A stretch of DNA of 17,801 nt from CALGTL01 sp963579135 (GCA_963579135.1 CAUZFB010000047.1:1-17801), one strand, 5' to 3'; shown: positions 1-6,880, counted from the first letter of the stretch. Notes: generated from the sequence alone by a model not told the origin. Made by a program: numbers and translations.

Positions 1-108
1 CACTTCAATGTGCTCGACGGCTCGGTGATGAACCCACCGGCGACGGAACCGATCACCATCTACGCTGTGCAGATCGACGGTGACGATGTGCTGGTAGGCC
101 CTCGCTAG
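1..108 (+). CDS. Rieske [2Fe-2S] ferredoxin, C-terminal end (partial)
   Basis: The frame is open from the left edge and ends with TAG at 106-108, giving 35 visible residues. They begin His-Phe-Asn-Val-x-Asp-Gly and end in an Ile-x-Gly-Asp-Asp-Val-Leu-Val strand. This matches the last part of small Rieske ferredoxins: the segment just after the second Cys-Pro-x-His cluster ligand pair, then a PPA-x-x-P turn and the final beta strand. Such ferredoxins pass electrons from a reductase to a Rieske oxygenase. The cluster ligands lie outside the window, so the identification rests on the tail alone. It is on the same strand as the dioxygenase genes downstream but is separated from them by a terminator and two other genes, so shared regulation is not implied. 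It could instead be the Rieske-like tail of a nitrite reductase small subunit. Confidence 0.65.
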   Translation, partial: HFNVLDGSVMNPPATEPITIYAVQIDGDDVLVGPR

Positions 109-127
109 CACCGGGACACGCGACAAA

Positions 128-159
128 GAAAGGGCAGCGACACTCATCGCTGCCCTTTC
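128..159. terminator. Bidirectional terminator hairpin
   Basis: A perfect 13-bp stem (128-140 with 147-159) closes a 6-base loop. The plus strand has a short T-containing tail (CCTTATTAACTT), and the minus strand reads into TTTGTCG. It sits between the convergent Rieske ferredoxin (ends 108) and the DUF427 gene (ends 190), so it probably serves both. Confidence 0.8.
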
Positions 160-189
160 CTTATTAACTTGCTTCCGCGTCCAGGTAAA

Positions 190-984
190 TCAGTCCCAGC
201 GAGACTTCGGGTTCTCCTGGGGAACACCGTCCACGCACATCTCCACCTTCCCCTGAGGGAAGCAGATGTACCCGGCGATCCTGCCACTCTCTGCGATCGG
301 ATCTTCGTAGATCCACGCAACAAGCTCCGCCGTCTCACCGCCAGCCTCGATATCGTAGTAGCTGGCGGTACCCTTGTACGTTGACTCCATCGTACGGCCC
401 GTCTCCCGGAGCAGGCCCATCTGCACATCGGCTTTTGGTATGTAGTATCGGTGCGGTTGGCCCGTCTCTAGCAGCATGACAGCCTTCTTCGTGTCCGCAA
501 TCTTCACACCATTGACGACCACCTCAACACGGCGGGAGGTCTCTCGGGTGTCGACGCGGGTGTACGGGTCCTTAGGCCCGATGAACACCTGCTCGTCCTC
601 CTCGAGCCACGCATCAACCTTGTCCCAGTAGAACGCCACCAACTCCGTAACCTCAACGCATTCGACGAACGGCTCGGGGTAATTCCAAAGCACGTCCTCG
701 GCCACCTTGTCACCAACCTGGACGCTCCAGTACCGGGCGTCTCCTTTGATCTGTCAGGTGGTGCTCCGCTCGGTCGCAAACATCAGATCCATACGTACGT
801 CTTCCATCGGGAAGTAGTACACAGGCTGATGGTTGGTCTCGAACATAATCTGAACGTTGGTGCTATCTGCGATGGCTTCGCCACCGAACATCACACGTAC
901 GCGCTTCGGAGTGTTCTCCATGAACGCTAAGTGGTCATCGAGGCCCTTTGGGCCTGCTTCCAACGCTCGAAAAGCTTGAGTCAT
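190..984 (-). CDS. Two-domain DUF427 protein with an in-frame UGA at the conserved Cys codon (candidate selenoprotein or nonsense-mutated gene)
   Basis: The start ATG at 984-982 is preceded by AAAGGAG at good spacing. The frame runs to TGA at 192-190 and would encode 264 residues if the single internal UGA (codon 77, 756-754) were read through. Residues 1-76 form the first half of one DUF427 domain (FGGEAIADS, VYYFPMEDVRMDL). After the UGA the same frame continues with KGDARYWSVQVGD and AFYWDKVDAWLEEDE, then a full second DUF427 domain (VNGVKIADT, YYIPKADV, YKGTASYYD, AWIYEDP). This is the standard tandem architecture and total length of the family. From memory the interrupted codon is the Cys of the T-x-C-P-[FY]-K-G motif; the second domain has Ser at the equivalent place. 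The biochemical role of DUF427 proteins is not established. Options are Sec insertion, nonsense mutation, sequencing error, or two separate chains with weak reinitiation at GTG 705. The gene's own stop is also TGA, so UGA is not globally reassigned here. Confidence 0.85.
721..741 (-). promoter_or_regulatory. Possible bacterial SECIS-like hairpin downstream of the UGA
   Basis: In the mRNA, 741-735 pairs with 728-721 (7 bp with one bulged A at 726). The 6-base apical loop is GGUACU, at 734-729. The GGU begins 22 bases after the U of the UGA. In the E. coli fdhF element, as I recall it, the loop AGGUCU starts 20 bases after the U and its GGU at 21. The match in loop size, GGU and spacing is suggestive, but it was folded by hand. 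Bacterial SECIS consensus is loose, and GC-rich coding sequence makes short hairpins often. Confidence 0.35.
754..756 (-). other. In-frame UGA codon, candidate selenocysteine or premature stop
   Basis: The plus strand reads TCA at 754-756, so the mRNA has UGA as codon 77 of the DUF427 frame. Frames on both sides are identical (754 minus 703 is 51) and both sides encode contiguous DUF427 sequence, so there is no indel. From family memory the residue here should be Cys, one base away from UGA. Confidence 0.9.
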
Positions 985-1025
985 CGCACGCTCCTTTCGT
1001 CTAACTCATCCGGACCATCTTCTCT

Positions 1026-1063
1026 GGCAACCGTGCCTAGCCGAGCTAGGCATCAGGGTTGCC
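1026..1063. repeat. Two-tier inverted repeat between divergent genes
   Basis: The inner perfect arms are TGCCTAGC (1034-1041) and GCTAGGCA (1045-1052), around a CGA loop. The outer arms are GGCAACC (1026-1032) and GGTTGCC (1057-1063). In total 15 bp pair with a small internal loop. The element lies 42-79 bases upstream of the DUF427 start and about 180 upstream of the lipoprotein start. It could be a 5'-UTR structure of the DUF427 mRNA or a dimeric operator. Confidence 0.6.
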
Positions 1064-1134
1064 AACGCATGCTATCAAAACCGGTGACACGGCAGCCAGG
1101 TAGCTCTGCTGTAGGGTGCTTCGCCACGCTACGA

Positions 1135-1161
1135 TTGACATACGCCTGACGCCCCTCTAAT
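1135..1161 (+). promoter_or_regulatory. Putative sigma70-type promoter for the TctC lipoprotein
   Basis: A perfect TTGACA lies at 1135-1140 and TCTAAT at 1156-1161 (5 of 6 to TATAAT), with a 15-base spacer. A 17-base spacer would use TAATGT instead, which fits less well. It would give a leader of about 70 bases before the ATG at 1241. The spacing is short, so confidence is moderate. Confidence 0.4.
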
Positions 1162-1240
1162 GTTCGCCCAACTTCGATACCCTTCCATGGCATTGGTATT
1201 GTCGGTTGTTCGTGACTTACAGGAACCAAGGAGTCTCGCT

Positions 1241-2488
1241 ATGAAGCTATTCCGCCCAACTTTGATAGTGGCAGCGCTCGCCGTCGCGACGCTGCTCCTG
1301 GCGGCATGCGGCAGTGACCCAACAGCCACCCCGCGACCGACCAACACGCCCGCGCCGACCAACACGCCCGCGCCACCGGCTACGCCAACGGCGACCCTGG
1401 CTCCCGGTGTACCAACTCCGACGCCTGCGCCGACCGCGACGCCCAGGCCCCCGACGCCCACGCCTTCACGTGACATGGTCGCCTACTTCGACGGCATGAA
1501 CGTCAAGGTGGTTGTCGGGTTCTCTCCCGGCGGCGGTTACGATGCCTTCGCCCGATTGTTCGGTAAGTTCGCTCCCCGGCATTTCCCAGGCACGCCCAAC
1601 TTCATCGTCCGGAACCTGGATGGGGCGGGCGGTGAGCGTGTCTTCAAGGCGATCGACGGCGAGACCGACGGGTACAGCGTCGCCGTCTCCCACCCTCGCT
1701 TCTACAAGCGTGAGCTCCTTGGCGACGACGTCGAATTCTTCGACCTCGCGAAGGTCAACATCCTCGGGACGCCGGACGCCTCGTCAGTGACGACCGGGTA
1801 CTACGTCTTCCGCGATTTCGCTACCACGTGGGAGGAGGCCTTGGCCACCGGCCAGACAATGACCGCTGGCAACACGGCCATCGGTGACACCGGAGGCGTT
1901 GGTGTTGCGTTCGCCGAAGCGCTCGGTGGCCCGTTCAAGCAGATTTCCGGATACGGTGGTACGTCTGAAATAGCGGCCGCATTCGACCGGGGTGAGATTA
2001 CGGGCACATCCCGAGGCAACTACACCGCCGCAGTCACTCTGTTCCCCGAGTGGATCGAGGACCAGAAAATTGTTCCCCTGTTCACCTGGGGGGCTGACCC
2101 GGCCGACGACCCCCGGTTCGTCGAGTACGTAACCAAAGATTTGAATGCCACCGTGCCGCCACATGTGTTCGATGCTCTTGCAACGGTGGGAATCACTGTG
2201 ACTGAGGGCCAGAAAGCTGTTTTCAACCTCACGGAGACCGTGAACGACAACCTCAGCCGAACCTTCGTCCTGCCCGCAGGTGTCCCCCAGGACATCGTTG
2301 ACGTTTGGGTCAAGGGCTTCGCCGACACCATCGGTGACCCTGACTTCGTTGCGGCAGCCAACCTGCTCGGGCGCCCGGTGAAGTACGGCGGTCCAGAGGA
2401 CATCATCAAAGCCTTGGAGTTGGGACGTACCGCTTTGGTCGACCCCTCGCTCGCAAAGCTGTTCGCAACCCTCGCTGGCGCTGAGTAA
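1241..2488 (+). CDS. Tripartite tricarboxylate transporter substrate-binding lipoprotein (TctC/Bug family)
   Basis: ATG 1241 is chosen because AAGGAG lies 7 bases upstream (1228-1233) and the protein then starts with a clean lipoprotein signal: MKLFRP, a hydrophobic stretch, and lipobox LAAC with Cys23. The frame is open further upstream to 1160 but adds no signal features. Residues about 24-77 are a Thr/Pro-rich low-complexity tether. The binding domain follows from about residue 84, with VVVGFSPGGGYDAFAR (90-105) and the VRNLDGAGG segment (about 123-131), both typical of TctC/Bug proteins. Total length is 415 residues, longer than the usual 320-330 because of the tether. It should be lipid-anchored outside the cytoplasmic membrane and bind a carboxylate for a TctA/TctB permease. 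No permease genes are in the window, so the ligand cannot be named. A GC-rich hairpin follows the stop. Confidence 0.88.
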   Translation: MKLFRPTLIVAALAVATLLLAACGSDPTATPRPTNTPAPTNTPAPPATPTATLAPGVPTPTPAPTATPRPPTPTPSRDMVAYFDGMNVKVVVGFSPGGGYDAFARLFGKFAPRHFPGTPNFIVRNLDGAGGERVFKAIDGETDGYSVAVSHPRFYKRELLGDDVEFFDLAKVNILGTPDASSVTTGYYVFRDFATTWEEALATGQTMTAGNTAIGDTGGVGVAFAEALGGPFKQISGYGGTSEIAAAFDRGEITGTSRGNYTAAVTLFPEWIEDQKIVPLFTWGADPADDPRFVEYVTKDLNATVPPHVFDALATVGITVTEGQKAVFNLTETVNDNLSRTFVLPAGVPQDIVDVWVKGFADTIGDPDFVAAANLLGRPVKYGGPEDIIKALELGRTALVDPSLAKLFATLAGAE

Positions 2489-2519
2489 CAGCACCAGAGC
2501 AGACACTGACAGCGAGAGA

Positions 2520-2549
2520 AGAGGCCCCCGCCGACCGGCGGGGGCCTCT
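2520..2549. terminator. GC-rich terminator hairpin after the TctC gene
   Basis: A 13-bp perfect stem (2520-2532 with 2537-2549) encloses loop GACC, 31 bases after the TctC stop. There is no T-run after it on the plus strand, so it is a strong hairpin but not a textbook intrinsic terminator. Confidence 0.6.
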
Positions 2550-2803
2550 CGCATACCCCAGGCCGCCGCTCGGCAAACGGGGTACAGCCTGCCAAGCCTG
2601 TAACTCCGTCCCCCTCCGCGCCAGCGGATTTGCGACGACAAGCAAGAGGGATACCTACGAATGGTCACCTCCCCGGTGTTGATTTGGGCGTGCGTCGGGT
2701 GTATCAAGAGCAGTAGCTTCATGTCAGCGTGACGGCTGGCACGCCTGGGGTGGCCCTGCGTGTCAGCGTGGTTCAGCAACAAGTGTGGGTAGGAGGACGA
2801 CAA
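2550..2803 (+). promoter_or_regulatory. Leader and upstream region of the dioxygenase cluster
   Basis: No convincing gene is seen here. The best promoter candidate is TTGATT (2679-2684), a 17-base spacer and TATCAA (2702-2707). A 10-base direct repeat TGTCAGCGTG occurs at 2722-2731 and 2761-2770, 39 bases apart, between this promoter and the start codon. It could be a regulator site or chance. An open frame from 2729 reaches the Rieske gene in frame, but the AGGAGG at 2791-2796 marks the start as 2804. Confidence 0.35.
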
Positions 2804-4189
2804 ATGGTTTCGATTATTCACTCGCGAGGGGACCGATCGCTCAGGGATCTAGTGGATCTCGACAAAGGAATCGTCGCGAGAGAAATCTACGTCAACGAAG
2901 CAATCTACCAGCAAGAGCTTGAGCAGATCTACACGCGAGCGTGGCTCTTTATCGGGCATGAATCGCAGGTGCCCAACCCAGGCGACTTCGTGATGTCGCG
3001 TATGGGTGAAGAGGAGGTCCTCCTGGTTCGAGACCGCCAGAAGAAGCTCCACGTTTTTCTCAACACCTGCCGGCATCGCGGCATGAAGGTATGCCGTTAC
3101 GACGACGGCAACACGCTGATCTTTACCTGCCCTTTCCACGGGTGGAGCTATGACACGGATGGCAAGTTGGTTGGCGTGCCGCACCACAAGGCAGCGTTCC
3201 ACGAAGAGTTGATCAAGGACGACTGGGGCCTCCACGAAGTCGCGCAGATGTCCAACTACCACGGCTCCATCTGGGCCACGTGGGATGCGAAAGCTCCTTC
3301 GTTCGAGGACTACATGGGTGCATTCGCGCCGACCATCCAGTGGTGCTTCCAAAGCACGGATGGCGAAGACAACGGCGTTGAGTTATTCAACCCCGCCACC
3401 AAGTGGCGTATACCCACCAATTGGAAGTTCCCCGGCTTCAGCTTCGACGGCGACAGCGCCCACGCAGCCATGACACACCGTTCAGTGAATGTCGCGGCCA
3501 TCGGCCCGCAAGGCGATATGGAAGGTGGTAGCCGCTCTGGCGTGAAGGCACCGTTCTCCAAGACCTCCTACGAGATGATGCTCCCGGAGCTCGGTCACGG
3601 TGGTCACAACTACATGTTCGACCAACCAGGCGTATCCGACTACGCCGACACCTGGCAGACCGAGCCCAAAGAGGTCGACGAGTACTACCGTGGCACGCGA
3701 GTGAAGAAGCAGGCCAAGTACAAGGACGTCTATCTGCACGGAGGCGATGGCGGAACAGCGCTGATCTGGCCCAACGTGAATATCCAACCCCACCGCATCC
3801 TCATCTGGCACCCCCACGGCGTCGGAGTGACGGAGAGCTGGAGACAGTACCCTGTCGACAAGAACGCGCCCAAGGTCGTCAAGGACGCTCAGCGCCGCTA
3901 CATGATGCGCTATGGCGGCCCCACGGGCGTCACTGAGTCCGACGATATGGAGAACTGGAACTACGCCTTCCCCGCCAGCCTGGGGACGGTGGCCCAGCGC
4001 CTGCCGTACAACTTCCAGATGGGCATCGGCCACGACTTCAAGGACGACCGCCTGCCAGGCATGACCTTCAATTACCGCATCGCTGAGGAGAATCAGCGTG
4101 CGCGTCTGCGCCGTTGGGTGGAGTTCATGGAGGCCGGTAGCTGGGACGAGATCTACCCCGTCAACCCCAAGAAGAACACCGACAAGTAA
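2804..4189 (+). CDS. Aromatic ring-hydroxylating dioxygenase, Rieske alpha subunit
   Basis: ATG 2804 follows a perfect AGGAGG with 7-base spacing; the protein is 461 residues, normal for the family. The Rieske cluster ligands are visible as Cys89-x-His91 and Cys109-x2-His112. The mononuclear iron site of the catalytic domain follows: NWK (206-208), Asp217, which is the bridging Asp of the GD-x2-H pattern, and His220 and His225 as two ligands. The third is an Asp of the ESDD motif near 380-381, followed by MENW. All expected residues are present. The enzyme would insert both atoms of O2 into an aromatic or similar substrate, using electrons from a ferredoxin. It heads a co-oriented cluster with an 81-residue protein and the beta subunit, indicating an alpha-beta oxygenase of the naphthalene/biphenyl dioxygenase type. 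The substrate is not predictable from the sequence alone. Confidence 0.95.
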   Translation: MVSIIHSRGDRSLRDLVDLDKGIVAREIYVNEAIYQQELEQIYTRAWLFIGHESQVPNPGDFVMSRMGEEEVLLVRDRQKKLHVFLNTCRHRGMKVCRYDDGNTLIFTCPFHGWSYDTDGKLVGVPHHKAAFHEELIKDDWGLHEVAQMSNYHGSIWATWDAKAPSFEDYMGAFAPTIQWCFQSTDGEDNGVELFNPATKWRIPTNWKFPGFSFDGDSAHAAMTHRSVNVAAIGPQGDMEGGSRSGVKAPFSKTSYEMMLPELGHGGHNYMFDQPGVSDYADTWQTEPKEVDEYYRGTRVKKQAKYKDVYLHGGDGGTALIWPNVNIQPHRILIWHPHGVGVTESWRQYPVDKNAPKVVKDAQRRYMMRYGGPTGVTESDDMENWNYAFPASLGTVAQRLPYNFQMGIGHDFKDDRLPGMTFNYRIAEENQRARLRRWVEFMEAGSWDEIYPVNPKKNTDK

Positions 4190-4215
4190 CCGGCAGCGGG
4201 GACGAGGAGTTACCG

Positions 4216-4461
4216 ATGACAACCGGGCGTGAAGGCTCAAACGCCGACGACCTGATCAACGTGAACAACACGGTGATCATCACGAACCTACCGGAGGGAC
4301 AGAAGATCAGATTGCGCGACGGGTCCCTCGCCGAGGTCACGGCCAACCCCAGGGATGGGGCGTGGCTATTCATCAAGTTCTTAGAGTCGTCAGAGGATCC
4401 CTCGCTGGTAGGCACAGAAGACATGGTCTTCGCCACTGACGTGGTCGGGCTCGGCGACTAG
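4216..4461 (+). CDS. Small protein (81 aa) between dioxygenase alpha and beta genes
   Basis: ATG 4216 has GAGGAG 6 bases upstream, 26 bases after the alpha stop and 17 before the beta start, so it is very likely translated in the same operon. The protein has no Cys, so it is not a ferredoxin and cannot bind a Rieske cluster. It is acidic and soluble. From about residue 32 it alternates short strands and turns: KIRLRDGSLAEV, NPRDGAWLFIKFLES, and an EDMVFATDVVGL end. This suggests a small beta-barrel or SH3-like fold. I do not recognise a named family. Its position suggests an accessory or assembly role for the dioxygenase, but that is inference from context only. Confidence 0.8.
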   Translation: MTTGREGSNADDLINVNNTVIITNLPEGQKIRLRDGSLAEVTANPRDGAWLFIKFLESSEDPSLVGTEDMVFATDVVGLGD

Positions 4462-4478
4462 CAGCGGGAGAACACATC

Positions 4479-5018
4479 ATGACCACCAACGCTACGAACG
4501 CGGCGATTGAACGACTGCTCTTTGAGCGGGAGATCGAAAAGTTCCTGTACCGTGAGGCCGAACTGCTGGACGACCGCCGGTATAACGACTGGATCGAGCT
4601 CATCGCCGAGGACATCCATTACCACATGCCGGTCCGCCGCAACGTGAAGTTTGGCGAGCAGCATCGCGAGAACACTGACTCTGAGTCCGAGATCTCCTGG
4701 TTCGACGAAGGCAAACGCACGCTCGCCGGGCGTGTTCGCCAGATCAACACTGGCCTTCACTGGGCCGAGGAGCCCTTCTCCCGCATTCGCCACTTAATCA
4801 CCAACATCCAGGTTGGCGAACTGGATGGCGACGAAGTCCCCGTGCGCAGCAACTTCTACTGCTGGACCAACCGCCTGCGTGACGAGGTCAATATGTTCGT
4901 TGGCACCCGGCAGGACGTGTTGCGCCGAGACCCCGACACGGGATGGAAAATTACCAAACGCTTGATCCTCCTGGACCAGAACGTCCTGCTGTCCAAGGTG
5001 ATCACCACGTTCTTCTAG
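4479..5018 (+). CDS. Aromatic ring-hydroxylating dioxygenase, beta subunit
   Basis: This 179-residue protein has the length and pattern of the small subunit of alpha3beta3 Rieske dioxygenases (cystatin/NTF2-like fold). It has an N-terminal helix containing EIEKFLYREAELLDDRRYNDWIELIAEDIHYHMPVR, interrupted here only by description: residues about 18-53. The middle segment is RIRHLITNIQV (about 102-112), and the C-terminal sheet includes RSNFYCWTNR and GWKITKRLILLDQNVL. It carries no cofactor ligands; the subunit stabilises the hexamer and can influence specificity. The ATG at 4479 follows GGGAG. It lies directly after the 81-residue gene and in the same orientation, completing the terminal oxygenase. 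A possible terminator (5072-5103) follows. Confidence 0.92.
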   Translation: MTTNATNAAIERLLFEREIEKFLYREAELLDDRRYNDWIELIAEDIHYHMPVRRNVKFGEQHRENTDSESEISWFDEGKRTLAGRVRQINTGLHWAEEPFSRIRHLITNIQVGELDGDEVPVRSNFYCWTNRLRDEVNMFVGTRQDVLRRDPDTGWKITKRLILLDQNVLLSKVITTFF

Positions 5019-5071
5019 GCAGCGGTACGTCCCGGTTCCCGACCGGACACCCAGTCGACACGCGCGATACA

Positions 5072-5103
5072 GTAGACTCCCGCGGCACTGCCCTGGAGTC
5101 TAC
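5072..5103 (+). terminator. Possible terminator after the dioxygenase beta gene
   Basis: A perfect 9-bp stem GTAGACTCC / GGAGTCTAC (5072-5080 with 5095-5103) has a 14-base loop and is followed by GTTTGTCTC. The stem is good, but the large loop and modest T content make it uncertain. It would separate the beta gene from the 112-residue protein. Confidence 0.45.
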
Positions 5104-5153
5104 GTTTGTCTCAGGCGGTGCGAGCTAGATGAGGATCAAGGAGCCAGGCTGGC

Positions 5154-5492
5154 GTGGCAATAACTGCAGAGTGGAGATCATACGGAGAGTTTGACGTTGT
5201 CCTCATCTTAGAGGACGGCGTCGTCAAGGAAGCGCTGACCGCTGACGCCGAAGTCCTACATGACTTTCTCGCAGTGCAACTACCGAACGTCGCCGGATGG
5301 GAAGGCGATCACCCGGTCGAAGGCGACAGGCTAAGTCCCGAATCCTGGGGGTCGTTGATCATGTCCCGTGGCATCACCGGAGATATCACGGACATGGACC
5401 CGGAGAAGTTCTGGGCAGGTATTGGAATCTGGTTCCGGTCCCACGGGGTCGACTACAACACGCCCCGTCCCTGGGCGACTCACGTTGATTAG
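5154..5492 (+). CDS. Hypothetical protein (112 aa) downstream of the dioxygenase
   Basis: GTG 5154 is the likely start: AAGGAG lies at 5138-5143 with a 10-base gap, and an ATG at 5129 is in another frame. The protein is small, acidic and soluble, with no signal peptide, membrane span or metal-binding cluster. The first 45 residues look like an alpha/beta segment (FDVVLILEDGVVKEALTAD, then VLHDFLAVQLP). The rest is rich in Trp, Gly and Asp (LSPESWGSLIMSRGI, DPEKFWAGIGIWF). I do not recognise a family. It is co-oriented with the dioxygenase genes but lies 135 bases past the beta stop, beyond a possible terminator, so membership in that operon is open. Confidence 0.65.
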   Translation: MAITAEWRSYGEFDVVLILEDGVVKEALTADAEVLHDFLAVQLPNVAGWEGDHPVEGDRLSPESWGSLIMSRGITGDITDMDPEKFWAGIGIWFRSHGVDYNTPRPWATHVD

Positions 5493-5703
5493 TCATCAGG
5501 CAATGCATTAGCCACTGGCGGAAAGCTTGCAAGCCGCTCGCCACAGAGGAGTGTTAGGGTCTTGGATGTGACGAAAACCCAAGGGGCGATGACCGGCGCC
5601 CGATAAATCGACAGTCTCAAGGATGGTCGCGAGGTGTGGCTGGACGGGAGGCAGGCCGACGTCACCACGCACCCAGCGTCCAGGCCCCACACAAGGATCA
5701 TTC

Positions 5704-6396
5704 GTGCCGCAACGTAGCCCATCGATCACCGAGCAACTAGCGCAGTTGTACTCGTGGCACCAACGCCAGGACGATTGCTTCATCCCTTGCGGACTGGTCA
5801 ATGAAGAGCAATCTCTGAGCAGTTCGCCGCGGGTGGTTGGGCTCCTTAGAGAGGTGAATTCGGCTGACAAGGATTGGAAGCTCCCTCTCTTGCTTAGCAA
5901 CGCGGCGAAAAGAGTCCTGAGTGGACGCCAATTTTCCAAGGCTGGCGTGTGGACAACGTGGAGATTCGGCGGATTGCTCGTCCAGGCACTGCACCACGGG
6001 CTGCCAATGTCAATAGACGTAGCATCTTGGCAGGATGCAGCCGAAGGGCTGCAAACCCTCGGAGTCACCAATCTCAAGAAGATTCCTGGCGGTGGCACAG
6101 CCAAGAGGAACGAAATCAGGGCCTATGCCCGTCGCGATGTGAACCTGTGGTGGCAAGAAATCGAACTAATGAATCCCGATATCGTCCTCTGCGGCGGCAC
6201 CTTTGACGATGTTGCTCATACCATCGGATTCAAGCACACCTGGCGTTGGGCGGGAGTCCGTTTCGGTTCGTTGGCTAGACCAGACTCCGTTCCAGTGTTC
6301 GCCGACATGTATCACCCAGCCTTTCGCCGGCGACACGTTGATTACTATCAACGCATCAGTCCCGGTCTCCAGAAGCTTCTTGAAACCCTGACCTGA
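5704..6396 (+). CDS. Possible uracil-DNA-glycosylase-like protein
   Basis: GTG 5704 is preferred because AAGGA sits 6 bases upstream (5693-5697); an in-frame ATG at 5623 has no spaced ribosome site. The resulting 230-residue protein has an N-terminal segment ending in a predicted strand RVVGLLREVN (43-52). A middle motif NLKKIPGG (123-130) follows, then PDIVLCGGTFDDV (158-170) and a late strand with YHPAFRRR (203-210). The order of a motif-A-like strand, a PDIVLCxGT strand and a late Tyr-His-Pro resembles the uracil-DNA glycosylase superfamily, where the last His-Pro loop contacts DNA. This is pattern memory, not an alignment, and the canonical first motif is not clearly present. The gene sits beside a damaged frame and a tRNA, so it may be accessory. 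Confidence 0.55.
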   Translation: MPQRSPSITEQLAQLYSWHQRQDDCFIPCGLVNEEQSLSSSPRVVGLLREVNSADKDWKLPLLLSNAAKRVLSGRQFSKAGVWTTWRFGGLLVQALHHGLPMSIDVASWQDAAEGLQTLGVTNLKKIPGGGTAKRNEIRAYARRDVNLWWQEIELMNPDIVLCGGTFDDVAHTIGFKHTWRWAGVRFGSLARPDSVPVFADMYHPAFRRRHVDYYQRISPGLQKLLETLT

Positions 6397-6429
6397 TCCC
6401 GTGCTAGTCGTTGCAGGTCGCACAACAGC

Positions 6430-6873
6430 TCACGATTCGCCTGTCTTACCTACCTGTAACCACGGTGGCCAAATCGTTGCACCTACTGATGTTGCGTACG
6501 TTTTGAGCCCAGTCAGCGAGATCGATTTTGCCTTTGCCATCTCACGATCAAGGATCTCAGTGGAAATGGGATAGAACTCCCATTGCTTGAGATCCCAAGG
6601 GGTCACTTTGTCTTTTTCTCTTAGCAAGGCGAACCCGTAGGCATCTGCATGGCGAACTTTTTTCACGACCTGCCCACGCCCCGATTTGTGAATTCCACGC
6701 CAGCGGCGGTAGCTTCCACGGAGGCGTCGATAGTGGCCCGATAGCACACTCAGATCAGCACGACGCTCAAGGACATACAGGCATTTGATGCCCAGTCTCC
6801 TTCCTGACGCCAAGAAGCAACTCGACGAGTTCTTTGACGCTGCGGGATAGTCCCTGAATTGAGTGGCTGTCAA
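6430..6873 (-). pseudogene. Probable decayed gene; tail resembles a restriction-endonuclease-like family
   Basis: The longest frame encodes up to 147 residues. Only the C-terminal two thirds look like a folded protein: VVKKVRHADAYGFALL, then DLKQWEFYPISTEIL and KSISLTGLK. The pattern ADxYxF-x-LL ... LxQWEFYxxxT ... KSISL resembles the end of a family of small PD-(D/E)XK-like nucleases that I recall only by motif. The first 60 residues are an odd Arg/Tyr-rich run (RRLRGSYRRWRG). Another frame of the same strand reads more protein-like there (IDASVEATAAGVEFTNRG), which hints at frameshifts. No convincing ribosome site is seen, and the frame abuts the tRNA-Gln terminator. GC looks lower than in the neighbours by eye. 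It could instead be an intact short gene. Confidence 0.4.
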
Positions 6874-6880
6874 ATTGGCT

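Noticed and set aside
1784..2821. A 345-residue open frame on the minus strand opposite the TctC gene
   Set aside because: It lies antisense to a confidently identified lipoprotein, shows no domain pattern and no ribosome site; GC-rich coding DNA often leaves such antisense frames open.
3482..4240. A 252-residue minus-strand frame opposite the Rieske alpha gene
   Set aside because: It is a shadow of the alpha subunit; composition is repetitive Val/Leu/His with no recognisable motif.
5511..5517. GCCACTG, the core word of the cobalamin riboswitch B12 box
   Set aside because: The other conserved riboswitch elements are missing upstream, where the sequence is coding, and the next gene is not B12-related; the 7-base match is expected by chance.
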